Shown: positions 53,809 through 61,721 of the stretch, piece by piece
Layout: every line of letters begins with the position of its first letter
How positions within the stretch are numbered: the first letter of the stretch is position 1
Source: JABDIY01 sp963751955
Lineage (GTDB): Bacteria; Actinomycetota; Acidimicrobiia; Acidimicrobiales; SZUA-35
Direction of reading: 5' to 3'
Assembly (NCBI GenBank): GCA_963751955.1
Contig: CAVVWM010000003.1
Span: 62,001 to 126,000 of the forward strand
Length of the DNA stretch: 64,000 nt
Translations under genes and position numbers: made by a program
The notes under the pieces: generated by a model
Told to the model about the DNA's origin: nothing
The model's input: only the letters and a program-made list of their open reading frames with translations
The model's database searches: none

Positions 53809-56268
53809 ATGCGGACCCACCATCGGTTGATTCTGTTCATCGGCTTTTTGATCGCAACGCTCGCCGCCTCCGTACCGGCGCTGGCGGAGTTCAGCAGCGA
53901 CAAACAGACCGATTGGGGGGTACAAACCAAGGGCAACTCCGACACGATCGGCGAATGGGCGGCACTTGCCTGGGAAGTCGACCAAATCGATGGAACCGTC
54001 TTCATCGGCGGCAATTACCTCGAAGTCACAAATGGGAGTCAAGTACACAGTCAGCCCTATTTGTCAGCCTTCGACGCAGAAAGCGGTGCGTGGCAGTCGT
54101 GGTTCCGCCCCGCCGTCGGCTCGGCCGTGTTTGCGCTCCAACCCACTCCAGACGGCGGACTTCTCGTCGGTGGAGAGATCGAATCCTGGAACGGTGATCT
54201 CGTCGGCTCTTTGGTGAAGATCGACCCCGCGACGGGCGAGCGTTGGCCCGGCTTCCAGACCCGGATCTTTGGCGGGAACACCGTAATCCGAGACCTGAAA
54301 CTAGAATCCGATGGGTACGTCTACGCCGTCGGATCATTCAGCCAGGCCAACGACGGAAACGGTCCGTTCCCGGTGAGCGGAGCTGTGCGTTTCGATCCGA
54401 TCGCGGGCAACATCGATCGGGCGTGGACTCCGACCCTCACAGATGGTGCGGCGTGGGGGGTATCCCGCTCCAAAACCCAAGCCGTTACCTATATCACCGG
54501 CTTCTTCCAGGAAGTGAACGGCGACACGAACGGGCGCGGCTTCGTCGGCATTGACGACGCCGGAAACCTCGTTACCGATAGGGCGATCATTCCCTTCAAC
54601 GGGTGCACGGTGTTCGCATACTGCTCTCAGTTATACGACGTGGAAGCAACCGAAGAGGGTCACGTCTGGGTAGCTGGGGTGGAACATGCGCTCTTTGTCG
54701 TCGATGAGATCGACGGGTCCCTGATCAAACAGCACTACACCGCATGTGATCCGACAAGGAACGACTGTCTGGGCCTCAACTGGGTTGGCGGGGAGTTCCA
54801 AGAGATCGAACGAGTCGGCGACCGAATCTATGCATCTTGCCACTGCTGGCACGACATCTACAGCGACGACAAGGTCATCTTCCATCGCGAAGGTGGTGGC
54901 GAGCACAACACGATCAAGGCTGTAGCAGCCTTCGACGTCCTCACCGGCGACATCATTCCAGAGTTCCAACCTGAACTCCGAGGAGATAGCGGCGGCTTCG
55001 GCATTCACCAGAATCCATCTGATGGGTGCCTCTGGGTGGTCGGAGGATTCACCAGCTACGGCGCGCCGGGTGGACCCCAGCCCCCCTCCTACGACGTCGT
55101 CCGGATCTGTGATGAGCTCGGCGCCGGCCCTGCGGCCGGCCCGGCAGCTGCACCCCCAACTCCGGAATCCTGCGCCGTTTCTCACGAGGACGGACAGCCC
55201 GAGGCAACCCTCTACTGGACCCAACAGTCCTCAGCGACCGGCACCATCTTGTACCGGCGGGTGAACGAAGGATCTACGTTCTGGCTCGCTCGTGTGAACC
55301 CTCCAGCGTCGCCGACCTTGGCGACAACCCCGGTGCCTGCAAGCCTCACCGAATACTTCGTGCGCCATGCCTATCCGGCAGGTCAGCGTTCAGACCTTCT
55401 CCCCTGCGGAACGGTTGACCTTCGTCCGAACCTGACCGCCGCGACCGCATGCTCGGTGACCCTAGGAGCCAGCAACGAGGCCATCCTGACCTGGCAGGCC
55501 GGCAACGACAACGCTGACTTCATCGTCCGACGTTCCGTGAACGATGGGCCCTACTACTGGCGAGCACGCGTCAGCGATCCTGGATACACGGATCCGCTGA
55601 TCCAGCTCGGCAAGACCTACACCTTCACCGTTGAGGCACGCGACGCCGCACGCTCAGTTGCCACGCCAACCCCGTGCAGTCCGTCGGTGTTTATCGAGGA
55701 GCCCACCCCGGAAACGGTCGCCTGGTGCTCAGCTGCGGTGTTGCCCGATGACACCATTCAACTCGAATGGCCAGATGGCGCAGCGACCGATCGGTACATC
55801 GTTCGCCGCTCGGTCAACGGCGGCACGAGCTACTGGCGTGCACGGGTGGACAGCTCGGGCGCAGGCGGGACCGCCGACTACGTAGACTCGCTGATCCTCG
55901 CCGGGAAGACGTACGGCTTCACCGTCGAAGCGATCGGCAACGATGGCTCTACGACGCCCGCCACAGGATGCAACCCGTCGCCGATCGCAATCGAAGCTCC
56001 ACCGGTGATTCCTGCGTCCGCTTGCACGGTAACGGACAACGGTGGTTCATACAGTCTCTCGTGGAGCTACGGAGTCGGTGCTCAGCCAAGCGACGCCATC
56101 GTCGAGCGAGCTCGAATCGACGTTGGTACCTTCGGCTGGAGAACTCGGACAAGCGCCTCCACCTTCGAAGACTCCCGAGTTCAGGCCAATACCGACTACA
56201 GCTACCGCGTACGCATGGTCGCCGAGGATGAGCGGCGTAGCGACCCGACCATCTGCGACCTGGGCTAA
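53809..56268 (+). CDS. secreted beta-propeller-like protein with four FN3-like repeats
   Basis: 819 aa. Signal peptide at 1-26 (LILFIGFLIATLAASVPALA). Residues about 30-440 have repeating FIGGNYLEV, LLVGGEIES, YAVGSFSQA, VGGFTSYG units, as in delta-60/propeller surface proteins, plus a Cys/His-rich insert CHCWHD. After a Pro/Ala linker come four FN3-like domains of about 90 aa with a recurring (Y/F)W.AR(V) strand and one Cys near each end. I see no catalytic residues. Likely cell-surface adhesion or matrix protein. Start chosen at the ATG next to the -10 box; a longer frame exists but lacks sense. Confidence 0.75.
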   Translation: MRTHHRLILFIGFLIATLAASVPALAEFSSDKQTDWGVQTKGNSDTIGEWAALAWEVDQIDGTVFIGGNYLEVTNGSQVHSQPYLSAFDAESGAWQSWFRPAVGSAVFALQPTPDGGLLVGGEIESWNGDLVGSLVKIDPATGERWPGFQTRIFGGNTVIRDLKLESDGYVYAVGSFSQANDGNGPFPVSGAVRFDPIAGNIDRAWTPTLTDGAAWGVSRSKTQAVTYITGFFQEVNGDTNGRGFVGIDDAGNLVTDRAIIPFNGCTVFAYCSQLYDVEATEEGHVWVAGVEHALFVVDEIDGSLIKQHYTACDPTRNDCLGLNWVGGEFQEIERVGDRIYASCHCWHDIYSDDKVIFHREGGGEHNTIKAVAAFDVLTGDIIPEFQPELRGDSGGFGIHQNPSDGCLWVVGGFTSYGAPGGPQPPSYDVVRICDELGAGPAAGPAAAPPTPESCAVSHEDGQPEATLYWTQQSSATGTILYRRVNEGSTFWLARVNPPASPTLATTPVPASLTEYFVRHAYPAGQRSDLLPCGTVDLRPNLTAATACSVTLGASNEAILTWQAGNDNADFIVRRSVNDGPYYWRARVSDPGYTDPLIQLGKTYTFTVEARDAARSVATPTPCSPSVFIEEPTPETVAWCSAAVLPDDTIQLEWPDGAATDRYIVRRSVNGGTSYWRARVDSSGAGGTADYVDSLILAGKTYGFTVEAIGNDGSTTPATGCNPSPIAIEAPPVIPASACTVTDNGGSYSLSWSYGVGAQPSDAIVERARIDVGTFGWRTRTSASTFEDSRVQANTDYSYRVRMVAEDERRSDPTICDLG

Positions 56269-56271
56269 CCT
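56266..56271 (+). promoter_or_regulatory. -10 box TAACCT for ku, leaderless
   Basis: TAACCT, cgacct, ATG 56278. It overlaps the stop of the preceding gene. Confidence 0.45.
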
Positions 56272-56277
56272 CGACCT

Positions 56278-57189
56278 ATGCCACGCGCTATCTGGAGTGG
56301 AGCGATCAGCTTTGGACTCGTCTCGATTCCAGTGAAGCTGTACACCGCCAAGAACCCAAAGGCGGTCCGGTTCAATCAACTGGATGGCCGGGACCATCAG
56401 CGCATCAAACAAAAACGAGTCAACGCCCAGACCGGTGAGGAAGTGCCCTACGAAGACATCGTCAAGGGGTACGAAATCATGAAAGACACCTATGTGGTCA
56501 TCACGGACGAAGAGCTGGAATCGTTGTCACCCAAGGCGTCACGATCGATCGACATCGTCGAATTCGTCGAGGAGGACGAGATCGATCCCGTTTTCTACCA
56601 GTCGTCCTACTACCTGGTTCCAGACGAACTTGCGCTGAAGAGTTATACGTTGCTCACCGAGGCCATGGCCAACGACGGCCGCGTGGCGCTCGCCCGTGTC
56701 GTAATGCGCACCAAGGAGTACCTCGCAGCTATCCGGCCCAGCAACGGGCGCTTGATGCTCAACACGATGATGTATAGCGACGAAGTGGTTGAGCCTTCAG
56801 AGATACCCGGACTCGAAGGTGTCGACGAAGTCGTCGTGACCGAAGCGGAGAGGGCCATGGCCAGCACACTCATCGACTCGCTTGCAGGTGGCTTCAATCC
56901 CGACAAGTACGAAGACAGTTTTCGGAATGAGGTGCTGGATCTTATTGAACGCAAGTCCAAGGGTGAGCTCACCACCGTGGCCGAGGACGCTCCTGCGGCA
57001 TCGGACACGGTGATCGACCTGATGGCAGCCCTCGAAGCGAGCGTGGCTGCCGCCAAGGCGGCCCGGGCTGGACATCCCACGGGTGACGCATCCAAACAGG
57101 CAGCCAGGAAAAAGCCTGCCAAGAGAACCTCCAAGAAGAAAGCCGCAGCGAAGAAGAAGGCTGCGGCCAAGACAGCCAAGTCGGCCTAA
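56278..57189 (+). CDS. ku: non-homologous end-joining protein Ku
   Basis: 303 aa. MPRAIWSGAISFGLVSIPVKLYTA is the classic bacterial Ku start. The core includes VRFNQLDGRDHQRIKQKRVN, YVVITDEELESL, DPVFYQSSYYLVPDE and LALARVVMRTKEYLAAIRP in slightly varied form. The last about 40 residues are Lys/Ala-rich, like the extended DNA-binding tails of actinobacterial Ku. It binds double-strand ends and recruits LigD. Next gene is a LigD-type polymerase. Confidence 0.96.
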   Translation: MPRAIWSGAISFGLVSIPVKLYTAKNPKAVRFNQLDGRDHQRIKQKRVNAQTGEEVPYEDIVKGYEIMKDTYVVITDEELESLSPKASRSIDIVEFVEEDEIDPVFYQSSYYLVPDELALKSYTLLTEAMANDGRVALARVVMRTKEYLAAIRPSNGRLMLNTMMYSDEVVEPSEIPGLEGVDEVVVTEAERAMASTLIDSLAGGFNPDKYEDSFRNEVLDLIERKSKGELTTVAEDAPAASDTVIDLMAALEASVAAAKAARAGHPTGDASKQAARKKPAKRTSKKKAAAKKKAAAKTAKSA

Positions 57190-57201
57190 AACGGCGCTTC
57201 G

Positions 57202-58137
57202 ATGGCTCCACCCACACAGGTTTGGGTCGATGGCCGGACCCTTTCTCTGTCGAACCTCGACAAGGTGCTTTATCCTGTGGTCGGATTCACCAAGGGCGAG
57301 GTTATTCACTATTACTCCGAAGTCGCTGGCGCCATGCTGCCTCACATCGAGGGTCGATGTATCACCCTGCGACGCTGGCCCGACGGTGTAGAAGCCCCCT
57401 CGTTCTTCGAGAAGCGCTGTCCAACTCACCGACCTCCCTGGGTTCCGGTTTCTATTGGTCCAGGCAACGAATCTGAGGGCAGCCGCAAGCGTAAGGGAGA
57501 CTCTTCACCCATCCCGTATTGTCGGATCGAGGAAAAGGCTGCATTGGTTTGGACAGCCAACCTCGCCGCCCTCGAGTTGCATGCACCCATGGCACGGGCC
57601 GACGCACTCGACAGCCCCACCACGCTCGTCTTCGACTTCGACCCCGGGGCGCCGGCCAGCATCGTGGAGTGCGCGCAGCGGGCGCTCGACATGCAGGAAA
57701 TCTTTGATCTCCTGGGACTTGAAACATTTGCAAAGACAAGTGGATCCAAGGGCATGCAGGTGTACGTCCCGCTGAACACGCCCGTAACCCATCAAGACTG
57801 TGCAGACTTTGCGCTCGGAATGGGACATGTGCTCATCCAACGCGCCCCCGAGGCTGTCACCGTAACGATGACCAAGTCGGAGAGGCCGGGCAAAGTTCTG
57901 GTCGACTGGAGCCAAAACGCCCGCCACAAGACAACGATCGCACCCTATTCGTTGCGGGCCAAGTCTCATCCGACAGTCTCGACACCTGTGACATGGGACG
58001 AAGTTGCTGCCTGCGCCGATGGTGATGCGCTGTCCTTCACCGTTGCCGAGGTGCTGGGACGTGTCCGCATCATGGGAGACTTGTTCGCGCCGGTTCAAAC
58101 TCTCGAGCAGGAACTTCCGATGGGGTCCAACCGCTGA
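57202..58137 (+). CDS. LigD-type primase-polymerase domain protein
   Basis: 311 aa, a stand-alone LigD_Pol (AEP family). LSNLDKVLYPVVGFTKGEVIHYY, RRWPDGVEAPSFFEK, FDFDPG (catalytic metal Asp pair; most relatives have DLDP), KTSGSKGMQVYVPL and VLVDWSQNARHKTTIAPYSLR. It fills and templates ends during Ku-dependent joining. No ligase or phosphoesterase domain is attached, and no ligase gene lies in the window. Twelve bases after ku, so same operon. Confidence 0.93.
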   Translation: MAPPTQVWVDGRTLSLSNLDKVLYPVVGFTKGEVIHYYSEVAGAMLPHIEGRCITLRRWPDGVEAPSFFEKRCPTHRPPWVPVSIGPGNESEGSRKRKGDSSPIPYCRIEEKAALVWTANLAALELHAPMARADALDSPTTLVFDFDPGAPASIVECAQRALDMQEIFDLLGLETFAKTSGSKGMQVYVPLNTPVTHQDCADFALGMGHVLIQRAPEAVTVTMTKSERPGKVLVDWSQNARHKTTIAPYSLRAKSHPTVSTPVTWDEVAACADGDALSFTVAEVLGRVRIMGDLFAPVQTLEQELPMGSNR

Positions 58138-58164
58138 GCACTCTCAGGTGCCAGTATCTCTCCA

Positions 58165-58758
58165 GTGGACCGAATTGAGAGACACGACGTAATGAACGCG
58201 GCCATGCTTTCGTTCATCATCCTCGGCATGACCCTCACCATGTTGTGGGGAGCAAACGGAATCCTCAGCGCAGCGACCGGCGACGACGCAGACCAAACCG
58301 TCGACATTCTGTCGAACGCGGCAGACGACAGCGCCAGCGGCGACGCCAACTCAGCCGCGGAATCACCCACACCCACGACGGTTCCTTCGTCTAGCACCAC
58401 GACCACAGCGCCCACCACTACGGTGGCCGCCCCTACCACCACCGTGGCGGTAGTCCATCCACCCAACGAGGTGATCACCCGCGTAGGCAATGGAGCCGCC
58501 AAAGGTGGTGTTGCCGGCGCAGGAACCAATATCTTGGTCTCTGCCGGGTATGCGGCGCTGAGTCCCAAGAACGCTGAGACAATCGACGTCAGCACGGTCT
58601 ACTACATTCCCGGCTACAGCGAGGATGCAAAACTCGTCGCTCAACTACTGAGCGTGGATCCCAAGAACGTTTTAGCCATGCCGCAGAATCCGGGAATGCC
58701 GGTCGGCGACGCACATGTGATAGCTGTACTGGGCCGGGACACACCTCACGGGGGATAA
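58165..58758 (+). CDS. membrane-anchored LytR_C domain protein
   Basis: 197 aa from GTG 58165. One membrane helix at about 12-34, a Thr/Pro/Ser-rich linker (SSSTTTTAPTTTVAAPTTT) and a C-terminal LytR_C-like domain (ITRVGNGAAKGGVAGAGTNIL ... VYYIPGYSEDAKLVAQLL). Such proteins are wall-associated and often paired with LCP glycan ligases, though no LCP gene is seen here. Followed by a strong terminator. Confidence 0.8.
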   Translation: MDRIERHDVMNAAMLSFIILGMTLTMLWGANGILSAATGDDADQTVDILSNAADDSASGDANSAAESPTPTTVPSSSTTTTAPTTTVAAPTTTVAVVHPPNEVITRVGNGAAKGGVAGAGTNILVSAGYAALSPKNAETIDVSTVYYIPGYSEDAKLVAQLLSVDPKNVLAMPQNPGMPVGDAHVIAVLGRDTPHGG

Positions 58759-58762
58759 CGCA

Positions 58763-58792
58763 CTTGGTCTGGGGCGAAGGCCCCAGACCAAG
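58763..58792. terminator. bidirectional terminator, 13-bp perfect stem
   Basis: CTTGGTCTGGGGC, loop GAAG, GCCCCAGACCAAG, followed by a moderately T-rich GTCTCTTGTT. It lies between convergent genes (LytR_C protein and TrmI), so it can serve both. Confidence 0.75.
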
Positions 58793-58873
58793 GTCTCTTG
58801 TTGGGCTTCTGCCCCAGGGTCCCGCTCTACCGCTTGGAGCCACAACAACTCCAACCGGCCGTCAAACTCGAAG

Positions 58874-59731
58874 CTATCGGCCTTCGGTCCCGATGTCATT
58901 TGGAATGGCGGCTTTTTCTGAGTTCACGTTCGGGCCAATTAGCCGCCCTCGGGTCAGAAATGCCGTATGCCCCACCATTCGATGATCCGGGCGCACTGCC
59001 TGACCCTCGATGTGCCATGTGCGGTGCAGTACTTCGACGGTTGACACCTCGTCGTAGGCCCCTTCTGCCAGGAGGTGACGCACCTGCTGTGCTTGGGTGA
59101 TGCTCGGTGTGTAGGCCACGATGATCCCACCTGGTCGGAGCGCTTTCGATGCATGAGCCAGTACTTGCCATGGTTCTGGCAGGTCGAGGACGAACCGATC
59201 AAAGAGCGGTGAACCCACGGGCATTCCGGGATCACCGGGGCCGATCCCGGCGTAGGCGTCCGCAATGTGAACGTCGTATCGATCGTTGATCGATGCGCCC
59301 ATAAAGGCAAGAACGTTCTTCTTCGCCCTGGCGGCGAAGTCTTCTCTCACTTCGTATCCGACGATCTCAGCACCCGCCCGAAGAAGCGCCATCGACATCG
59401 CCCCTGAGCCGATTCCGGTTTCGAAGACCTTGGCTCCGGGGTAGACGTCGGCCATCATCAGAATGGCTGCAAGATCCTTTGGATAGATCACCTGCGCGCC
59501 CCGTTTCATCTGCAAGACATAATCGTGAAGTGTTGGGCGAAACGCACGAAACTTCTGACCTTTGGTCGTGGCAACCTGAGAACCCTCTACCTTCCCGATA
59601 ATCTCCGCGTGCCGAATGAACCCCGCGTGGCTGTGGTATTCACCGTCGGGTTCGAGTTCGATCAGGTAGCGCCGACCTTTCACATCGACGAGCAGCACAA
59701 TGTCTCCTGGTTGGAGCTCCCCAGATTGCAA
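58874..59731 (-). CDS. trmI: tRNA (adenine-58-N1)-methyltransferase
   Basis: 285 aa. I chose TTG 59731, with GAGG five bases upstream, because the M. tuberculosis enzyme starts at the equivalent place; the frame is open to 59851. N-terminal beta-barrel (GDIVLLVDVKGRRYLIEL), PTLHDYVLQMKRGAQVIYPKDLA, SAM motif KVFETGIGSGAMSMALLRAGA, FVLDLPEPWQVL, RPDHRMVGHTAFL. It forms m1A58 in the T-loop of tRNA. In actinobacteria it often lies near proteasome genes, none of which are visible here. Confidence 0.92.
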   Translation of the reverse strand: MQSGELQPGDIVLLVDVKGRRYLIELEPDGEYHSHAGFIRHAEIIGKVEGSQVATTKGQKFRAFRPTLHDYVLQMKRGAQVIYPKDLAAILMMADVYPGAKVFETGIGSGAMSMALLRAGAEIVGYEVREDFAARAKKNVLAFMGASINDRYDVHIADAYAGIGPGDPGMPVGSPLFDRFVLDLPEPWQVLAHASKALRPGGIIVAYTPSITQAQQVRHLLAEGAYDEVSTVEVLHRTWHIEGQAVRPDHRMVGHTAFLTRGRLIGPNVNSEKAAIPNDIGTEGR

Positions 59732-59738
59732 CGATGCC

Positions 59739-60474
59739 TCAGTCCCGGTCGAGTCGGGAGCGAGCACGATCAGCTCGCTTCTGGTAGCGGTCAGCGGCCT
59801 TTGCGTTCCTGGCATCCCGCCAGGCCTGCCGTTTGATGCGGCGCGCCTCACGTCGCTCAGCCCGTGCTGCCGACTTCGCTGCTCGTTCCGCCTTCTTTGC
59901 AGCAGCAGCCGCCCGACGGTCGTCTTTGGCTTGAGCCTTGGCTGCTCCTTTGGCTGCCTTGGCGGCGCGTCGTTGTTCGCGAGCTTGAGCCCGCTGCTGC
60001 TTGGCTTCCCGCTTCTCGGCTTTGGCTAGGTTCTTCGCTTCGGTTTCTGACGGTTTTCACAGCGGTTCGCTCCTGTTTGGTCTCAGCACGGTCGGCAGCC
60101 TTGGCAGCCTGGTCTTCCTGGGTCAGCTGGCGAGTCAGCCGACGAAGTTCACGACGTGTTGCCCGACTGGGCCTTTGGGCTTTCCTGTCTCGCCTACGTT
60201 CGATCTTGAGGGTCTTCGCCTCACGCTTTTCGAGCTTTGCTTCTTGCTTGAACTGCTTCAGCTGCTGCTTGTGCGTGATCGGCAAGTGCTCGATCACGAA
60301 CTTATCGCCGACACCGGCACCGCTGAGATCGATCTTTTCCGTTTTACCAGCCTTGCCCCGCAGGAAATTCACGGCTGCGATCGCAGCTGCAGAGAACACC
60401 CAAGACGTCGCCGGCCCTTTGAGAATCCGATCGACCCCGGCGACAATGAGCCGGTTGCGAAGAGCCCCGGCCAT
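59739..60474 (-). CDS. Lys/Ala/Arg-rich protein with short hydrophobic N-terminus, frameshifted
   Basis: The N-terminal about 60 residues (MAGALRNRLIVAGVDRILKGPATSWVFSAAAIAAVNFLRG) include a weakly hydrophobic stretch. Then a long highly charged region follows (QQLKQFKQEAKLEKREAKTLKIERRRDRK...). At TTTT 60054-60057 (AAAA on the coding strand) an extra base shifts the frame. Removing it gives AVKPSETEAKNLAKAEKREAKQQRAQ... and a Lys/Ala tail ending at 59739, eight bases before the TrmI start. The unshifted frame instead ends in Ser/Gly/Cys-rich nonsense at 59857. Unknown function; a membrane- or nucleic-acid-binding tail is possible. Confidence 0.6.
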
Positions 60475-60680
60475 TACAGGCGGCGGATCTCGAGAACCGT
60501 ACTGTTTCGCTTGCCGGATCGACGGCCCAGGAAATAGATCACAGCGACAATCAAGATCGCTCCAGCCGCTGCAGCCATCTGCAGCATCTTTTTGGAGTCA
60601 TTTGAGACTGTTTCGATCTCACCTTGAATCGAGCGGAACTTCTGCTCTATGTCGGCGGGGGTAATGGAGGGTTCGGTCAT
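60474..60680 (-). CDS. small single-helix membrane protein
   Basis: 68 aa: a coiled N-terminus (ADIEQKFRSIQGEIETVS), one membrane helix (MLQMAAAAGAILIVAVIYFL) and a short basic end. The start overlaps the upstream stop by four bases and its stop touches the next ATG. Unknown role, clearly part of a small membrane operon. Confidence 0.7.
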   Translation of the reverse strand: MTEPSITPADIEQKFRSIQGEIETVSNDSKKMLQMAAAAGAILIVAVIYFLGRRSGKRNSTVLEIRRL

Positions 60681-60997
60681 CGCACAGCCTTTGTTGCTTT
60701 GGACATCGCTCGGAAGAGAACCAGGATGAGAAGGCTCATCGCCAAAATTGAGCCAAGGTAGGGAACGAGACTGAGGAACCCGAGCCCGTCGAATGTATCG
60801 CCGGTCTCGGACTGGAGAGCCCGCAAGACCCCAAGGCCCACGAACAGAACGCCCATGAAGGTGAGCACGGCGCCTGCGAGACCAGCGCTAAGGTACCGGC
60901 CAAGCGTTTTCAAGGGCTCGACGGTCTCCTGCTTGGCGTAGCCAACCAGCATTGTCTGAAGGTCTTTTGCTTCGTCGATCGGGTTCTGTTTCGCCAC
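60677..60997 (-). CDS. small membrane protein, putative holin-superfamily (Phage_holin_3_6-like)
   Basis: 106 aa from GTG 60997, seven bases after a TACACT -10 box. Two hydrophobic hairpin helices (YLSAGLAGAVLTFMGVLFVGLGVLRAL and LVPYLGSILAMSLLILVLF) with an amphipathic N-terminus (DEAKDLQTMLVGYAKQET). This shape matches actinobacterial proteins labelled phage holin family/DUF1469, usually chromosomal and not viral. Lysis function is not implied. Confidence 0.65.
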   Translation of the reverse strand: MAKQNPIDEAKDLQTMLVGYAKQETVEPLKTLGRYLSAGLAGAVLTFMGVLFVGLGVLRALQSETGDTFDGLGFLSLVPYLGSILAMSLLILVLFRAMSKATKAVR

Positions 60998-61004
60998 GTC
61001 GGAA

Positions 61005-61010
61005 AGTGTA
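61005..61010 (-). promoter_or_regulatory. -10 box TACACT, leaderless
   Basis: TACACT, ttccgac, GTG 60997 on the minus strand. Confidence 0.45.
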
Positions 61011-61014
61011 CGGG

Positions 61015-61671
61015 CTAGTCGGCGTCGTCGCCCATTGGATCCATCATCGCCTGCTGCAACTCGAGTTCTGCAAGCGCAAGTGCGGATTGCATGATCTGTT
61101 CGAGCACCGCCAAACGTTGTTCCAGGGTGCCTGCGGAGAGTACCTGTTGACGGTCATGGGTTGACAAAGGAGCGGTCGCAGCGATTTGAAAACTACCCAG
61201 TAACGGATCGTCGCTGAGTTCCTGAATGGGTCCCACATCATGACCGAGTTCGGCGGTGAGCCCCAACAGGCGACGATGCGATGCCAGCAGTCTGCGGTAA
61301 GAATCCAGATCAGTGTCACCGGCCACAGACTGGTCTGGCCAGTCTACAACCGAGGCTTGGGGAAAGGGGTCGTCTGGCATCCATTCCTGGATGCGGATTC
61401 GACCGACCCCGACCGAGAGAACACCCCATCGGCCATCCTCAGATTGCTCCGCCTCGAGGACACGAGCCAGCGTTCCCACATTGCTGCGCTGGTCCTGACC
61501 TCCCACCTCGTGTCCTCGTTCAATGAGAACAACGCCAAAGGACCGGTCGGGAAGCGCCATCACTACCTCCATCATCTGTCGATAGCGCGACTCGAAAACG
61601 TGCAGCGGCAGAACCATCGAAGGAAGCAGAACCGAACCGAGAGGAAACATGGGCACGACCCGAGACTTCAC
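61015..61671 (-). CDS. Lon N-terminal (substrate-binding) domain protein
   Basis: 218 aa, a stand-alone LON domain. VVPMFPLGSVLLPSMVLPLHVFESRYRQMMEVV is diagnostic, with FGVVLIERGHEVGG and VGTLARVLEAEQSEDGRW. No ATPase or protease domain. Such proteins are common in actinobacteria and may bind peptides or modulate proteolysis; their role is not established. Confidence 0.9.
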   Translation of the reverse strand: MKSRVVPMFPLGSVLLPSMVLPLHVFESRYRQMMEVVMALPDRSFGVVLIERGHEVGGQDQRSNVGTLARVLEAEQSEDGRWGVLSVGVGRIRIQEWMPDDPFPQASVVDWPDQSVAGDTDLDSYRRLLASHRRLLGLTAELGHDVGPIQELSDDPLLGSFQIAATAPLSTHDRQQVLSAGTLEQRLAVLEQIMQSALALAELELQQAMMDPMGDDAD

Positions 61672-61721
61672 AGGACCACTCTCGCAGAGAACCGAAGCAG
61701 ACCTAGTGTCGAAGGCCGCGA

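Noticed and set aside
60677..60997. Holin-like protein as evidence of a prophage
   Set aside because: No other phage genes nearby; such proteins are ordinary chromosomal genes in actinobacteria.
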